A DNA stretch of 64,000 bases. Origin: an uncultured Alphaproteobacteria bacterium (lineage in GTDB: Bacteria > Pseudomonadota > Alphaproteobacteria > HIMB59 > GCA-002718135). Both the position numbers and the translations under genes were made by a program. Shown here piece by piece: positions 17,056-25,692 of this stretch (position 1 is its first letter; every line of letters begins with the position of its first letter). Where the stretch lies: contig CACMKZ010000006.1 in assembly GCA_902614375.1 (NCBI GenBank), positions 42,677-106,676 on the forward strand. The letters run 5' to 3'. The notes beneath the pieces were generated by a model. The model was not told the DNA's origin and did not search any database. It saw only the letters and a list, made by a program, of their open reading frames with translations.

Positions 17056-17976
17056 TTATAATTTATATTTTTTCTTTAATTCTAGCAAATCTATTAAGAA
17101 ATTATCTCTTATGTTACTTAAATCTTTTATAGAATGATTATTTGATTGTTTTTTTGTTCCTTTGATGATTTTTTCTTTAAGTTTTTTTGTCAATTTTGGA
17201 GATTTCAGTTTAGTCCATGGAAGTTTTAATGCTGGTCCAAATTGATCTAACATGTGTTTCATACCCATTTCTCCTCCAGCAAGATGAAAAGTAAGAAAAG
17301 TTCCCATTAAAGCCCACCTCATACCAGGCCCATAAGTGATTGCTTCATCTAAATCTTTTGTTGAAGCATATCCATCATTTACAATATGTAACCCCTCTCT
17401 CCACAAAGCTTCTTGCAATCTATCAGATAAAAAGCCTGGTAATTCTTTTTCTACCGATAATGTCTTCATTTTAATTTTTTGATAAAATTTTTTTGCTTTA
17501 TTTAGATATAAATTTGTAGTTTTTTTACCTTTTACAATTTCAACCAAAGGGAGAATATATACAGGGTTAAATGGATGAGCTATGATTAATCTTTTTGGAT
17601 TAATACATTTCGATTGTAAATCTGATGGAAGTAAACCAGATGAACTTGAAGCAATTATTGAATTTGAGGGAGAATATTTACTTATATTTTTTATAACATC
17701 TTTTTTTAAAGTTAATCGTTCGGGGACATTTTCCTGAATTAAATCTGCATTTTTAACTGCTTCTTCAATACTGTCTACGATTTCCAAATTTTTGAAATTG
17801 ATTTTTGTATTATATAATTTTTTTATAATTAAGTTTGTTCTTGTTATTTCTTCTTTTAGAAAATGTAATTACTGAGAATTTTTATCAAATGCTTTGACTT
17901 TTATACCATTAGCGAGAAATCTAAGTATCCAGCCGGTACCAATTACACCAGTTCCAATGACAGCAATATTTTTCAA
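17056..17976 (-). pseudogene. cdhA: L-carnitine dehydrogenase-like / 3-hydroxyacyl-CoA dehydrogenase, interrupted by an in-frame TAA
   Basis: Read from TTG 17976, the frame gives LKNIAVIGTGVIGTGWILRF and so on, a perfect NAD-binding GxGxxG start. It then stops at TAA 17871-17869 (codon 36) and continues in the same frame to 17056 with NADLIQENVPERLTLKKDVI, SSSSGLLPSDLQ, RLIIAHPFNPVYILPLVEIV and GFLSDRLQEALWREGLHIV, all hallmarks of the 3-hydroxyacyl-CoA/carnitine dehydrogenase family (about 306 codons in all). A single base change would restore it. A restart at TTG 17787 would lack the cofactor domain. It is 1 base from the BKACE gene, matching the cdhA-cdhB carnitine pair (carnitine to 3-dehydrocarnitine). 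A base-call error is the main alternative. Confidence 0.8.
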
Positions 17977-17977
17977 A

Positions 17978-18868
17978 TTAAAAATGTTTTTTTAGTTTTA
18001 ATTTCTCTCTAGTCTGTTGAGGGGATAAAATAGAAGCCCCCATATCTTCAACAATGCATCTTGCTTTTTCAACTAACTGTGCATTTGATGCAAAAACTCC
18101 TTTCTTTAAATAAAGATTATCTTCAAGTCCCACACGAACATTTCCTCCTAAAATAACTGCTTGTGCAGCCATGGGCATTTGTGATCTTCCTATTCCAAAT
18201 CCAGACCAAATACCTTCAGTAGGTACCATTTCAGCCATTGCTTTCATTGCGCTCGTTGTTGCAGGTGATCCCCAAGGTATGCCAAGGCATATTTGATAAA
18301 AAGGAGGACCATCAATTAAACCTTCTTTATAAAGTTGGTTAGCAAACCATAAATGACCCATTTCAAAAGCTTCCATTTCTGGTTTCACTCCAAGCTCCTG
18401 CATTTTTTTTGCTGCAGTTCTTAGTTGTATTGGTGTGTGAATAAATGTCATGTTTGAGTCACCAAAATTTAGTGATCCGCAGTCTAAAGTACAAATTTCT
18501 GGCAATAACTCTTCAACATGTTCTAATCTGCTTAATGCATCGATCATATCTGTATTTGCTCCCACTGGATTTAAAGGATCTTTACCTGTTCCAACTTCAA
18601 AATCACCACCCATACCTGTAGTAAAATTTAAAACTACATCAGTATCAGAAGAGCGAATTCTATCTGCCACTTCTTTATAATAACTTAAATTTCTAGAAGG
18701 TTTGCCATCAGGTTCTCTTACATGTACATGAGCTATTGCTGCACCCGCTTTGGCAGCTTCAATTGAAGCATCAGCAATTTGTTTTGGTGTTATAGGTAAT
18801 TCAGGATGTTTGCCTGCTGTATCTCCTGATCCAGTTACAGCACACGAAATTATTACTTCATTATTCAT
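17978..18868 (-). CDS. cdhB: BKACE family beta-keto acid cleavage enzyme, probable 3-dehydrocarnitine cleavage enzyme
   Basis: A 296-residue DUF849 (BKACE) TIM-barrel enzyme that condenses a beta-keto acid with acetyl-CoA and splits it into acetoacetate plus a CoA thioester. Zinc ligands are in [11 protein letters not shown] (His47, His49); the N-terminal [30 protein letters not shown] and [13 protein letters not shown] blocks and the [11 protein letters not shown] near the end are family motifs. Next to a carnitine-dehydrogenase-like gene and a hotdog thioesterase it matches the CdhABC arrangement, in which dehydrocarnitine gives betainyl-CoA and acetoacetate, and a thioesterase frees glycine betaine. 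BKACE substrates vary, so the carnitine assignment rests on context. Confidence 0.85.
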   Translation of the reverse strand: MNNEVIISCAVTGSGDTAGKHPELPITPKQIADASIEAAKAGAAIAHVHVREPDGKPSRNLSYYKEVADRIRSSDTDVVLNFTTGMGGDFEVGTGKDPLNPVGANTDMIDALSRLEHVEELLPEICTLDCGSLNFGDSNMTFIHTPIQLRTAAKKMQELGVKPEMEAFEMGHLWFANQLYKEGLIDGPPFYQICLGIPWGSPATTSAMKAMAEMVPTEGIWSGFGIGRSQMPMAAQAVILGGNVRVGLEDNLYLKKGVFASNAQLVEKARCIVEDMGASILSPQQTREKLKLKKHF

Positions 18869-18910
18869 TTTTTTAAACTACTATATTTTTTGAATTAATA
18901 AAGAAAAACA

Positions 18911-19378
18911 ATGAAGATATATTTAAATTCAGGAAGAGTTAAAAAAGAATGGACCGATTACAATGGTCATATGAATTTGGCATTTTATATTCATCTTTTT
19001 GATGCTGGATGGGAAGTTCTTTTACAAAAATTTAATATGGGTGAAACTTCTGCAAAAACAGAGAAGAAAACTACTTTTGCTGTAGAGTCACACACAACTT
19101 ATGACAAAGAAGTGAAAGAGGGTGATGAAGTAGATATTAATTTATTATTTCTTGATAGGGATAAAAAAAGATTAATTTATAAATTAGAAATGACACATAA
19201 ACTTGAAGGTTACAGAGCAGCAACAACAGAGGTTTGTTCTTTGTATGTTGATTTAAATGTTAGAAAAGTTTCTGAATTAGAATTAGAAAAGCAAAAAGAT
19301 ATAGATAAATTTATTCAAGAAAATAAAAATAACTTTGATCCAGGTAACCTTACACTAATCAATAAGCTAAAAAAATAA
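18911..19378 (+). CDS. hotdog-fold thioesterase, probable betainyl-CoA thioesterase
   Basis: A 155-residue acyl-CoA thioesterase of the 4-hydroxybenzoyl-CoA thioesterase type. The active-site motif WTDYNGHMNLAFY (Asp16 to His20) is at the start of the hotdog helix, followed by FAVESHTTYDKEVKEGDEV. It is divergent from the BKACE gene, with 42 bases between starts, so they probably share a regulatory region. In characterised carnitine pathways this thioesterase (CdhC-type, sometimes fused to the dehydrogenase) hydrolyses betainyl-CoA to glycine betaine. The assignment is from context; the fold and motif are directly visible. Confidence 0.82.
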   Translation: MKIYLNSGRVKKEWTDYNGHMNLAFYIHLFDAGWEVLLQKFNMGETSAKTEKKTTFAVESHTTYDKEVKEGDEVDINLLFLDRDKKRLIYKLEMTHKLEGYRAATTEVCSLYVDLNVRKVSELELEKQKDIDKFIQENKNNFDPGNLTLINKLKK

Positions 19379-19942
19379 TTATAAATTTCTATAAGGTGTT
19401 CTATTAAATATTCTTTGAACCATTGGAACAAATTCTTTTAGAGGAATTGTATCATAATTTGGATCAAATGATGCTTGATCCCATCTTTCACAAAAATCTA
19501 TAGTGTCTTTAAAGAATTCATGACCTTTGAACTTATCTCTTAGATTTCTATCTTTTCCATAATAATGATTATAGTAGTAGGCCTGAAACAAACCGTGTTG
19601 TTCTACTATCCATCTTGTTTTTTCAGACACAAAAGGTTTTAATACTGCAGCTGCAAGTTCAGAATGATTAAGAGGTGCAATTTCATCACCTATATCATGC
19701 AATAAGGATGCTACCACCATTTCTTCAGAAGCTTGTTCACGTAACGCTCTTGATGCAGTTTGAAGAGAATGTTCTAATCTAGATACCTTATAGCCACCTA
19801 AAGAGTTGTCTAAACTTTCTAGCACTCTTACTATTCGATCAGCTGTACCTTCAATAAATTTATCTTCAAAATTAGCAAGAAGTTCATAATCCTCTTTATC
19901 ACCATGTTTCATTTCAGTGAATTTTACTTCATCTTTAGACAT
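19379..19942 (-). CDS. HD-domain protein, PhnZ-like (probable mixed-valent diiron oxygenase fold)
   Basis: A 187-residue HD protein from ATG 19942 (an ATG at 19957 would add MYNYF). Counting from 19957, candidate metal ligands are His63 (RLEHSLQTASRA), His87-Asp88 (LLHDIGDE), His98 (NHSELAA), His121 (VEQHGLFQAYYY) and Asp160 (ERWDQASFDP). An HD core with a second LEHSLQ-type histidine and an extra NH histidine gives the six ligands of the MIOX/PhnZ diiron oxygenases rather than a one-metal phosphohydrolase. PhnZ and TmpB cleave 1-hydroxy-phosphonates. No phosphonate gene is nearby; neighbours are carnitine and agmatine genes. It is tail-to-tail with the thioesterase gene and diverges from the agmatine deiminase gene with only a few bases between. 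The substrate is unknown. Confidence 0.72.
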   Translation of the reverse strand: MSKDEVKFTEMKHGDKEDYELLANFEDKFIEGTADRIVRVLESLDNSLGGYKVSRLEHSLQTASRALREQASEEMVVASLLHDIGDEIAPLNHSELAAAVLKPFVSEKTRWIVEQHGLFQAYYYNHYYGKDRNLRDKFKGHEFFKDTIDFCERWDQASFDPNYDTIPLKEFVPMVQRIFNRTPYRNL

Positions 19943-19970
19943 GAAATAATTATACATATTTTTAAATTTT

Positions 19971-20954
19971 ATGAAACTAATTCCTGAATGGCATGAACAC
20001 CAATATTGTTTGATTGCTTGGCCGTGTAATAAAGATCTTTATGGTAAAATTATTAATAAGGCTAGAGATGAAGTTGCAAATGTAATTAATGAAATTGCAA
20101 AAACTGAGCAGGTTATTGTTTTGTCAAATAAAGAAGATATTAATGAAATTCAAAATAAAACTGATCATAAAAATATAGATATTATAGAATGTAAATTAGA
20201 TGATTCTTGGATGCGAGATATTGCACCAATTTTTTATAATGAAAATGAAAAATTAAAATCAATTAGCTTTGAATTTAATGGTTATGGAAAGTATCCAGAT
20301 TATTTAAATGATAATAAAATATCAAAATTTATTTCAAGCTATTTAAATATCCCAACAACAACTTCTGACTTGGTCATTGAAGGAGGAGCAATAACTTATG
20401 ATGATAAAAAAAATTTATTTAGCACCAAAAATGTAATATTTAACAAGAATAGAAAACAAAAACATAATAGTGAATATATTATTAAAGAATTAAAGCTCTT
20501 GTTTGACTTAAATTATATTTTTCTATTTGAAAATGGACTAATGGAGGATGATACAGATGGTCATGTAGATAATTTATTATGCCCGATAGGAAAAAATCAA
20601 TATTTAATTGCTACAACTCACAAATTAGATCCTAATTATGAAATATTAGAAAAAAACAAAGCTGATCTTATTAAGTTTTTTAGAGATACTAATCAGACAT
20701 TTGATTTAATTGAAGTTCCTTTACCTACAAGAAAAAAGATTAATAATAAGAATATTATTAGTTCATATATAAATTTCTATTTCAGTAAAAATAAAATTAT
20801 CTTACCTAAATTCAATGTTAAGGAAGATAATGAGGTAAAATTAATTTTTGAAAAGTTATTCCCAAATCGAGAAATTGTGATGTTGGAAACAGAAAATATA
20901 AATTATGGTGGTGGAAATATTCATTGTATAACAATGAATGTACCAAAAATATGA
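19971..20954 (+). CDS. aguA: agmatine deiminase
   Basis: A 327-residue PPAD-family hydrolase that converts agmatine to N-carbamoylputrescine and ammonia. Family motifs: PEWHEHQYCLIAWPCNKDLY at the start, DDSWMRDIAPIF (substrate-binding Asp/Arg), VIEGGAITYDD, EDDTDGHVDNLLCPIG (catalytic His) and the C-terminal NYGGGNIHCITMNVP with the nucleophilic Cys near 319. It is a little shorter than E. coli/Arabidopsis-type enzymes (about 360-370). The next gene, the amidase for its product, starts inside its stop codon (ATGA), so both steps are made together. Confidence 0.92.
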   Translation: MKLIPEWHEHQYCLIAWPCNKDLYGKIINKARDEVANVINEIAKTEQVIVLSNKEDINEIQNKTDHKNIDIIECKLDDSWMRDIAPIFYNENEKLKSISFEFNGYGKYPDYLNDNKISKFISSYLNIPTTTSDLVIEGGAITYDDKKNLFSTKNVIFNKNRKQKHNSEYIIKELKLLFDLNYIFLFENGLMEDDTDGHVDNLLCPIGKNQYLIATTHKLDPNYEILEKNKADLIKFFRDTNQTFDLIEVPLPTRKKINNKNIISSYINFYFSKNKIILPKFNVKEDNEVKLIFEKLFPNREIVMLETENINYGGGNIHCITMNVPKI

Positions 20955-21808
20955 AAGTAAAAGTAGCAACATCGCAATTCAAGGCTCTTAAAGGAGACTT
21001 TGACGCTAATTTAAATAAAGCAATTAGTTTAGTTGAAAAAGCATCAAATGAAAATGTTGATATTTTACTTCTGCAAGAATTATTTCAAGATTATTATTTT
21101 TGTTCAACAAAAAATGATAAATTTTTTGATCTTGCAATTGATTTTCCTTCTAATCCAATGTTCGAAAAATTATCTAATATTTGTAAAGATAAAAAGATTT
21201 CATTACCAATTAGTTTTTTTCAAAAAAAGGAAAATAAGTTTTTTAACTCTCTAGTTATGATTGATTCTTTTGGTAAAATAAGTGAAGTTTATAATAAATC
21301 TCACATCCCTGAAGGGCCTGGATATAATGAGAAGTATTATTTTGAAAAAGGCAACACAGGTTTTATGGTTTTTGACACTCCTCTAGCAAAAGTTGGCTGT
21401 GCAATTTGTTGGGATCAGTGGTTTCCTGAATGTGCAAGAATATTAACGTTGAAAGGTGCAGATTTAATTTTTTATCCATCAGCAATTGGCTCTGAGCCAC
21501 ACATGCCTGAATTAAATTCAAAGGATCATTGGATTAATACAATGGTAGGACATGCTGCTGCAAATCAAATCCCTATAATAACTTCGAACAGAATAGGGAA
21601 GGAGGTCGAAGCTGATATTGAATTAAATTTTTATGGTAATTCTTTTATATTAGATCATCTTGGAAATGTAATAAATCGGATGAATGATCAGGATGAAGGA
21701 ATAATAACTGCGACATTAGATTTGTTAATTTCAAGGGAATACAGAAAATTATGGGGTAACTTAAGAGACAGAAGGCCCGATCTATATAAAAAAATTCTCG
21801 ATTTTTAA
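20951..21808 (+). CDS. aguB: N-carbamoylputrescine amidase
   Basis: A 285-residue nitrilase-superfamily amidase that hydrolyses N-carbamoylputrescine to putrescine, CO2 and ammonia. I take ATG 20951 (MKVKVATSQFKALKGDF), overlapping the upstream stop; an earlier ATG at 20924 would add nine residues unrelated to the family. The catalytic triad is visible: Glu43 (LLLQELFQDYYF), Lys116 (YNKSHIPEGPGYNEKYYF) and Cys near 153 (VGCAICWDQWFPECAR). The NLRDRRPDLY end is typical of AguB. Together with aguA and the downstream Pot/Puu genes, it channels agmatine into putrescine. Confidence 0.93.
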   Translation: MKVKVATSQFKALKGDFDANLNKAISLVEKASNENVDILLLQELFQDYYFCSTKNDKFFDLAIDFPSNPMFEKLSNICKDKKISLPISFFQKKENKFFNSLVMIDSFGKISEVYNKSHIPEGPGYNEKYYFEKGNTGFMVFDTPLAKVGCAICWDQWFPECARILTLKGADLIFYPSAIGSEPHMPELNSKDHWINTMVGHAAANQIPIITSNRIGKEVEADIELNFYGNSFILDHLGNVINRMNDQDEGIITATLDLLISREYRKLWGNLRDRRPDLYKKILDF

Positions 21809-21848
21809 TTTATTTTATTTAATGTAATTTTTATTTAGGAGGGGAATA

Positions 21849-22901
21849 ATGCTTAAGTATTTTATATCTCTATTAGTTTTAATTTCTTTTTCAGCTCAGG
21901 CTAAAGAAGAATTATTTATTTATAATTGGTCTGACTATATTGCTGAAGATACAATTGAAAACTTCGAAAATGAATTTGGCATTGATGTAACTTATGATGT
22001 TTTTGATTCAAATGAAGTTCTTGAAGCTAAACTTTTAGCTGGTGGTTCAGGTTATGATATTGTGGTGCCTTCAGGCTCTTTTTTAGAAAATCAAATCAAG
22101 GCTGGAGTTTTTCAAAAACTTGATAAGGCTCAACTTTCAAACATTGGTAATTTAGATCCCGATGTACTAGCAAAAATTGATGCACATGATCCAGGAGGTC
22201 AATACTCGATAAATTATATGTATGGTACTACAGGTATTGGCTATAATACTGATAAAGTTGATGAAAATGATATTACAAGTTGGAGCATTTTGTTTGATCC
22301 AGCTATTGCATTAAAATATGCAGATTGTGGAATCGCAATGTTAGATGCTCCTACAGAGGTTATGGAAATCGCTTTAAAATACGTTGGAAAAGATCCTTAT
22401 ACAGAGGATGAGAAAGATTATGAGGTTGCTCTTGAAATGTTACAGCAAGTAAGACCTTACATAAGATATTTTGATTCTTCGCAATATATCGATGATTTAG
22501 CAAATGGAGAGATCTGTTTAACTATGGGTTGGTCAGGTGACGTTTTTCTAGCTGCAGATGAAGCTGCAGATGGAGTAGAAGCTTGGTACTCAATACCATC
22601 TGAAGGAACTGTAATATGGTTTGATATGATGGCTATTCCAGCTGATGCAAAAAATGTTGAGAATGCACACAAATTTATAAATTATATTTTAAGACCTCAA
22701 GTTGCTGCTGATATTACAAATTACGTTTGGTATTCAAATCCAAATAAAGCAGCCAATGAACTAGTTGATCCTGAAATTTTTGAAGATCCTGCTATTTATC
22801 CAGATGAAGCAACTTTAAGTATGCTTTTTGCTGATACTGCAGACTCTCCGAAAAAATCTAAATTATCAACTAAATATTTTAATAAGTTTAAAGCAAATTA
22901 A
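21849..22901 (+). CDS. potF: polyamine ABC transporter substrate-binding protein (PotF/PotD family)
   Basis: A 350-residue periplasmic binding protein. Residues 1-18 form a Sec signal ending SAQA before KEELFIYNWSDYIAEDTIEN, which is the standard start of mature PotF/PotD. Other blocks: VTYDVFDSNEVLEAKLLAGG, YDIVVPSGSFL, YMYGTTGIGYN and LTMGWSGDVFLAADEA. The Trp, Asp and Tyr residues in the YNWSDY and WSGDV segments are typical ligand contacts. A strong TAGGAGGGG site lies just before ATG 21849. It is the first gene of a potF-A/G-B/H-C/I operon, next to putrescine-forming and putrescine-using genes, so putrescine is the likely ligand. Confidence 0.92.
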   Translation: MLKYFISLLVLISFSAQAKEELFIYNWSDYIAEDTIENFENEFGIDVTYDVFDSNEVLEAKLLAGGSGYDIVVPSGSFLENQIKAGVFQKLDKAQLSNIGNLDPDVLAKIDAHDPGGQYSINYMYGTTGIGYNTDKVDENDITSWSILFDPAIALKYADCGIAMLDAPTEVMEIALKYVGKDPYTEDEKDYEVALEMLQQVRPYIRYFDSSQYIDDLANGEICLTMGWSGDVFLAADEAADGVEAWYSIPSEGTVIWFDMMAIPADAKNVENAHKFINYILRPQVAADITNYVWYSNPNKAANELVDPEIFEDPAIYPDEATLSMLFADTADSPKKSKLSTKYFNKFKAN

Positions 22902-22917
22902 AAAATATACTTCATTT

Positions 22918-22945
22918 CAGCACTAATATATTAATATTAGTGCTG
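22918..22945. terminator. 12-bp stem hairpin between potF and the ATPase gene
   Basis: CAGCACTAATAT pairs perfectly with its inverted copy across a 4-base loop, starting 17 bases after the potF stop and ending 8 bases before the ATPase start. There is no U-tract, so read-through is expected. As after the other two binding-protein genes, this is likely an mRNA-stabilising or attenuating hairpin that raises binding-protein output over the membrane components. Confidence 0.65.
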
Positions 22946-22952
22946 ATTTAAG

Positions 22953-24020
22953 ATGGATAATAATTTTCTTGTAATTGAAAATATTTCTAAATCCTTTGGA
23001 GATAACAAAGTTTTAGAAAATATTAATTTAAATATTTCAAAATCTGAATTTTTTGGTCTCTTAGGATCTTCGGGTTCAGGCAAAACTACATTACTAAGAA
23101 TACTAGGTGGATTTGAGAAGCCAGATACAGGACGTGTAATACTCGACGGAATGGACATAACAAACCTTGAACCTTTTGATAGACCATTAAACTATATGTT
23201 TCAATCGTATGCTCTATTTCCTCATTTAAACGTATTTAATAATTTAGCTTTTGGAATAAAAGAAAATTTTACCCAAAAAGAAATTGAAATAAACGTAAGA
23301 AATATCGCCGAACTTTTATCTATTGAACATTTATTAAATAGAAGAATTAAGCAACTATCAGGCGGAGAGCAGCAACGAGTTGCCCTTGGAAGGTGCTTAA
23401 TAAAAAAACCTAAGTTATTATTATTAGATGAGCCTCTTGCGGCACTAGATAAAAAACTAAGATCAAAAACACAATTAGAGTTAACAACACTCCAAAAGAA
23501 ACTAAAAATTACATTTGTTTTTGTCACCCATGATCAGGAAGAAGCAATGTCCTTATCTGATAGAATGGCAATAATGAAGAATGGTCTTATTTTGGAATGT
23601 TCTAGCCCTGAAGAGATTTATGAAAATCCTAAAAGTCTTTATACTGCCAATTTTATAGGAATTGCAAATATAATTGAGATTTATAAGAAAGATGAAAATT
23701 TTTATTCTGATGATTTAGGTATAAATTTTAAATTAAACAAAGAATTAAAAAATACAAAAACTAATATTTTACTAAGACCAGAGAAAATAAAAATACAATC
23801 AATAAATAATTTGAAAACTAGTTCATTTAATTCCTTTAGTGGAGAAATTTTAGAAAAATCATATTTGGGAAGCTTTACACGTTATGAAATTAAAATTAAA
23901 AATATGATAATTTCAGTTTTAGATCAGAATTTTAACTCCAACTCAAATTATAATTTCCCAAAAGGGGAGAAAGTCATTTGTACTTGGGAAAGTGAATCAA
24001 TTAAGGCTTTAGAGGATTAA
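22953..24020 (+). CDS. potG: polyamine ABC transporter ATP-binding protein (PotA/PotG)
   Basis: A 355-residue ATPase. The N-terminal domain has Walker A GSSGSGKTT (38-46), Q-loop YMFQSYALFPH, signature LSGGEQQRVALGRC (about 136), Walker B LLLLDEPLAALDKKLR and switch VTHDQEEAMSLSD. The C-terminal region (about 240-355) is the TOBE-type regulatory domain (ILLRPEKIKI; GEILEKSYLGSFTRYEIKI). This layout is that of PotA/PotG and related CUT1-like importers. Its stop is directly followed by the TTG of the permease gene. PotG rather than PotA is suggested by the PotF-like partner; the distinction is not certain. Confidence 0.9.
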   Translation: MDNNFLVIENISKSFGDNKVLENINLNISKSEFFGLLGSSGSGKTTLLRILGGFEKPDTGRVILDGMDITNLEPFDRPLNYMFQSYALFPHLNVFNNLAFGIKENFTQKEIEINVRNIAELLSIEHLLNRRIKQLSGGEQQRVALGRCLIKKPKLLLLDEPLAALDKKLRSKTQLELTTLQKKLKITFVFVTHDQEEAMSLSDRMAIMKNGLILECSSPEEIYENPKSLYTANFIGIANIIEIYKKDENFYSDDLGINFKLNKELKNTKTNILLRPEKIKIQSINNLKTSSFNSFSGEILEKSYLGSFTRYEIKIKNMIISVLDQNFNSNSNYNFPKGEKVICTWESESIKALED

Positions 24021-24908
24021 TTGAAAAATAAATTATTTGAAAAATATTTTGTTTTTAGTCCTTATTTTTGGCTTGTTCTATTTTTTTTTATACCATTAGC
24101 TATAATTTTTAAAATATCAATTTCGGTATCAGAATGGGGTATGCCTCCTTATCAAGATATTTTTCTTTTTGATAATGGATTTAAGATCAATACTACATTT
24201 GAAAACTATGTTTATATATTTAGTGATTATTACTACATTGGATCTTTTGTAAACTCTTTGATACTAGCTCTAATATCTACTTTTTTTTGTTTACTTATTG
24301 GGTTCCCATTAGCTTTTTATATTGCGACTTCAAATATCAGATTAAGAAATATCCTATTAGTTTTAGTAGTTATTCCATTTTGGTCATCATTTTTATTAAG
24401 AGTATATGCATGGAAAATAATTTTACAGAATAATGGAATTTTAAATGTAATACTTCTAAATCTAGGCATAATATCAGAACCACTTCAATTATTATACAAT
24501 CAATATGCTGTCATCATGGGAATTGTATACACTTATTTACCTTTGATGATTTTACCACTCTATGGATACTTAAATAAATTTGACTTAAATTTAATTGAAG
24601 CATCAAAAGATTTAGGATTAAATCGTATTAAAACTTTTTTTAAAGTTATTCTTCCTTTGTCTGTTCCAGGAATTGTTGCTGGATCTTTATTAGTTTTTAT
24701 ACCTGTTGTTGGGGAATTTATTATACCTGAAATGTTAGGTGGTAGTGATAGATTGTATTATGGAAAAATATTATGGGAGGAATTCTTTGTTAATAGAAAT
24801 TGGCCAGGTGCTAGTGCTTTAGCTTTTAGTGGAATTATCATTTTGGTTTTGCCAATTGTTATTTTTCAAATAATTTATTCTCGTTGGAGTCAAAAAAATG
24901 AAATCTAG
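24021..24908 (+). CDS. potH: polyamine ABC transporter permease (PotB/PotH)
   Basis: A 295-residue inner-membrane protein with about six membrane segments. It starts at TTG 24021, directly after the ATPase stop, with a GAGG element a few bases upstream. The EAA loop (LIEASKDLGLNRIKTFFKVI followed by LPLSVPGIVAG) is intact, preceded by the typical VYTYLPLMILPLYGYL. GEFIIPEMLGG is a PotB/PotH signature. It overlaps the next permease by 11 bases, consistent with a coupled heterodimer. Confidence 0.9.
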   Translation: MKNKLFEKYFVFSPYFWLVLFFFIPLAIIFKISISVSEWGMPPYQDIFLFDNGFKINTTFENYVYIFSDYYYIGSFVNSLILALISTFFCLLIGFPLAFYIATSNIRLRNILLVLVVIPFWSSFLLRVYAWKIILQNNGILNVILLNLGIISEPLQLLYNQYAVIMGIVYTYLPLMILPLYGYLNKFDLNLIEASKDLGLNRIKTFFKVILPLSVPGIVAGSLLVFIPVVGEFIIPEMLGGSDRLYYGKILWEEFFVNRNWPGASALAFSGIIILVLPIVIFQIIYSRWSQKNEI

Positions 24909-25692
24909 TTTAATCAAAAGTACAGTTATTTTTTTAGGTTTATTTTTTTTATATTTCCCAATTTTAGTTTTAATTTTTTACTCATTTAATGAAAATAAGA
25001 GAGTAATGGTTTGGAAAGGATTTTCTTTAAGATGGTACAATGAATTATTTAATAATGAACAAATAATTGAGGCATTTATTATTAGTATTAAAATTGCAGC
25101 TTTGTCTGCAACTTTTGCTACAATTTTAGGAGTTATGATTGGATATTCACTTGTAAGAATAAGAAAAATTCCTTTTAAATCATTTTATATTTTTCTTTCT
25201 TCAACACCTTTGGTTTTACCAGAATTAATTTTAGGTCTTTCAATGTTGCTTTTTTTTATAAGCTTAAATAATGTAATTGGATTTCCATCATCCAGAGGAC
25301 AATTAACTATTTTTATATCGCACGTTACTTTTTGTATTGCATTTGTCGCAATTATTATTCAAGCAAGATTAACTGACTTTAACAAAAATATTGAGGAAGC
25401 TGCGATGGATCTAGGCTATAATTATACCAAGGTACTCTATAAGATAACATTACCTATAATTTTGCCTTCTATTATTGCTGGTTGGTTATTAGCTTTTACA
25501 ATTTCTTTAGATGATCTAGTTGTTGCGAGTTTTACTACTGGGCCTGGAGCTAACACTTTGCCAATTGTAGTTTTTTCTAAAGTTAGATTAGGACTGAGTC
25601 CTGAAGTAAATGCATTATCAGCTATTTTAATGTTTGCTTTGATAATAATTGGTTTATTTTATTTTTATTTTAATAAAAAATTTAAACATTAA
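24898..25692 (+). CDS. potI: polyamine ABC transporter permease (PotC/PotI)
   Basis: A 264-residue inner-membrane permease, partner of the preceding gene. PotC/PotI features: PILVLIFYSFNENKRVMVWKG, FSLRWYNELFNNEQI near the N-terminus, the EAA loop EEAAMDLGYNYTKVLYKITL followed by PIILPSIIAGWLLAF, and TISLDDLVVASFTTGPGANT. The gene overlaps the upstream permease by 11 bases at its 5' end and the convergent glutamine-synthetase-family gene by 11 bases at its 3' end, leaving no room for a normal terminator between the two operons. Confidence 0.91.
   Translation: MKSSLIKSTVIFLGLFFLYFPILVLIFYSFNENKRVMVWKGFSLRWYNELFNNEQIIEAFIISIKIAALSATFATILGVMIGYSLVRIRKIPFKSFYIFLSSTPLVLPELILGLSMLLFFISLNNVIGFPSSRGQLTIFISHVTFCIAFVAIIIQARLTDFNKNIEEAAMDLGYNYTKVLYKITLPIILPSIIAGWLLAFTISLDDLVVASFTTGPGANTLPIVVFSKVRLGLSPEVNALSAILMFALIIIGLFYFYFNKKFKH

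Noticed and set aside
17869..17871. In-frame stop in cdhA as selenocysteine or pyrrolysine recoding
   Set aside because: The codon is TAA, which is not recoded by either system (TGA and TAG), and no recoding hairpin is seen.
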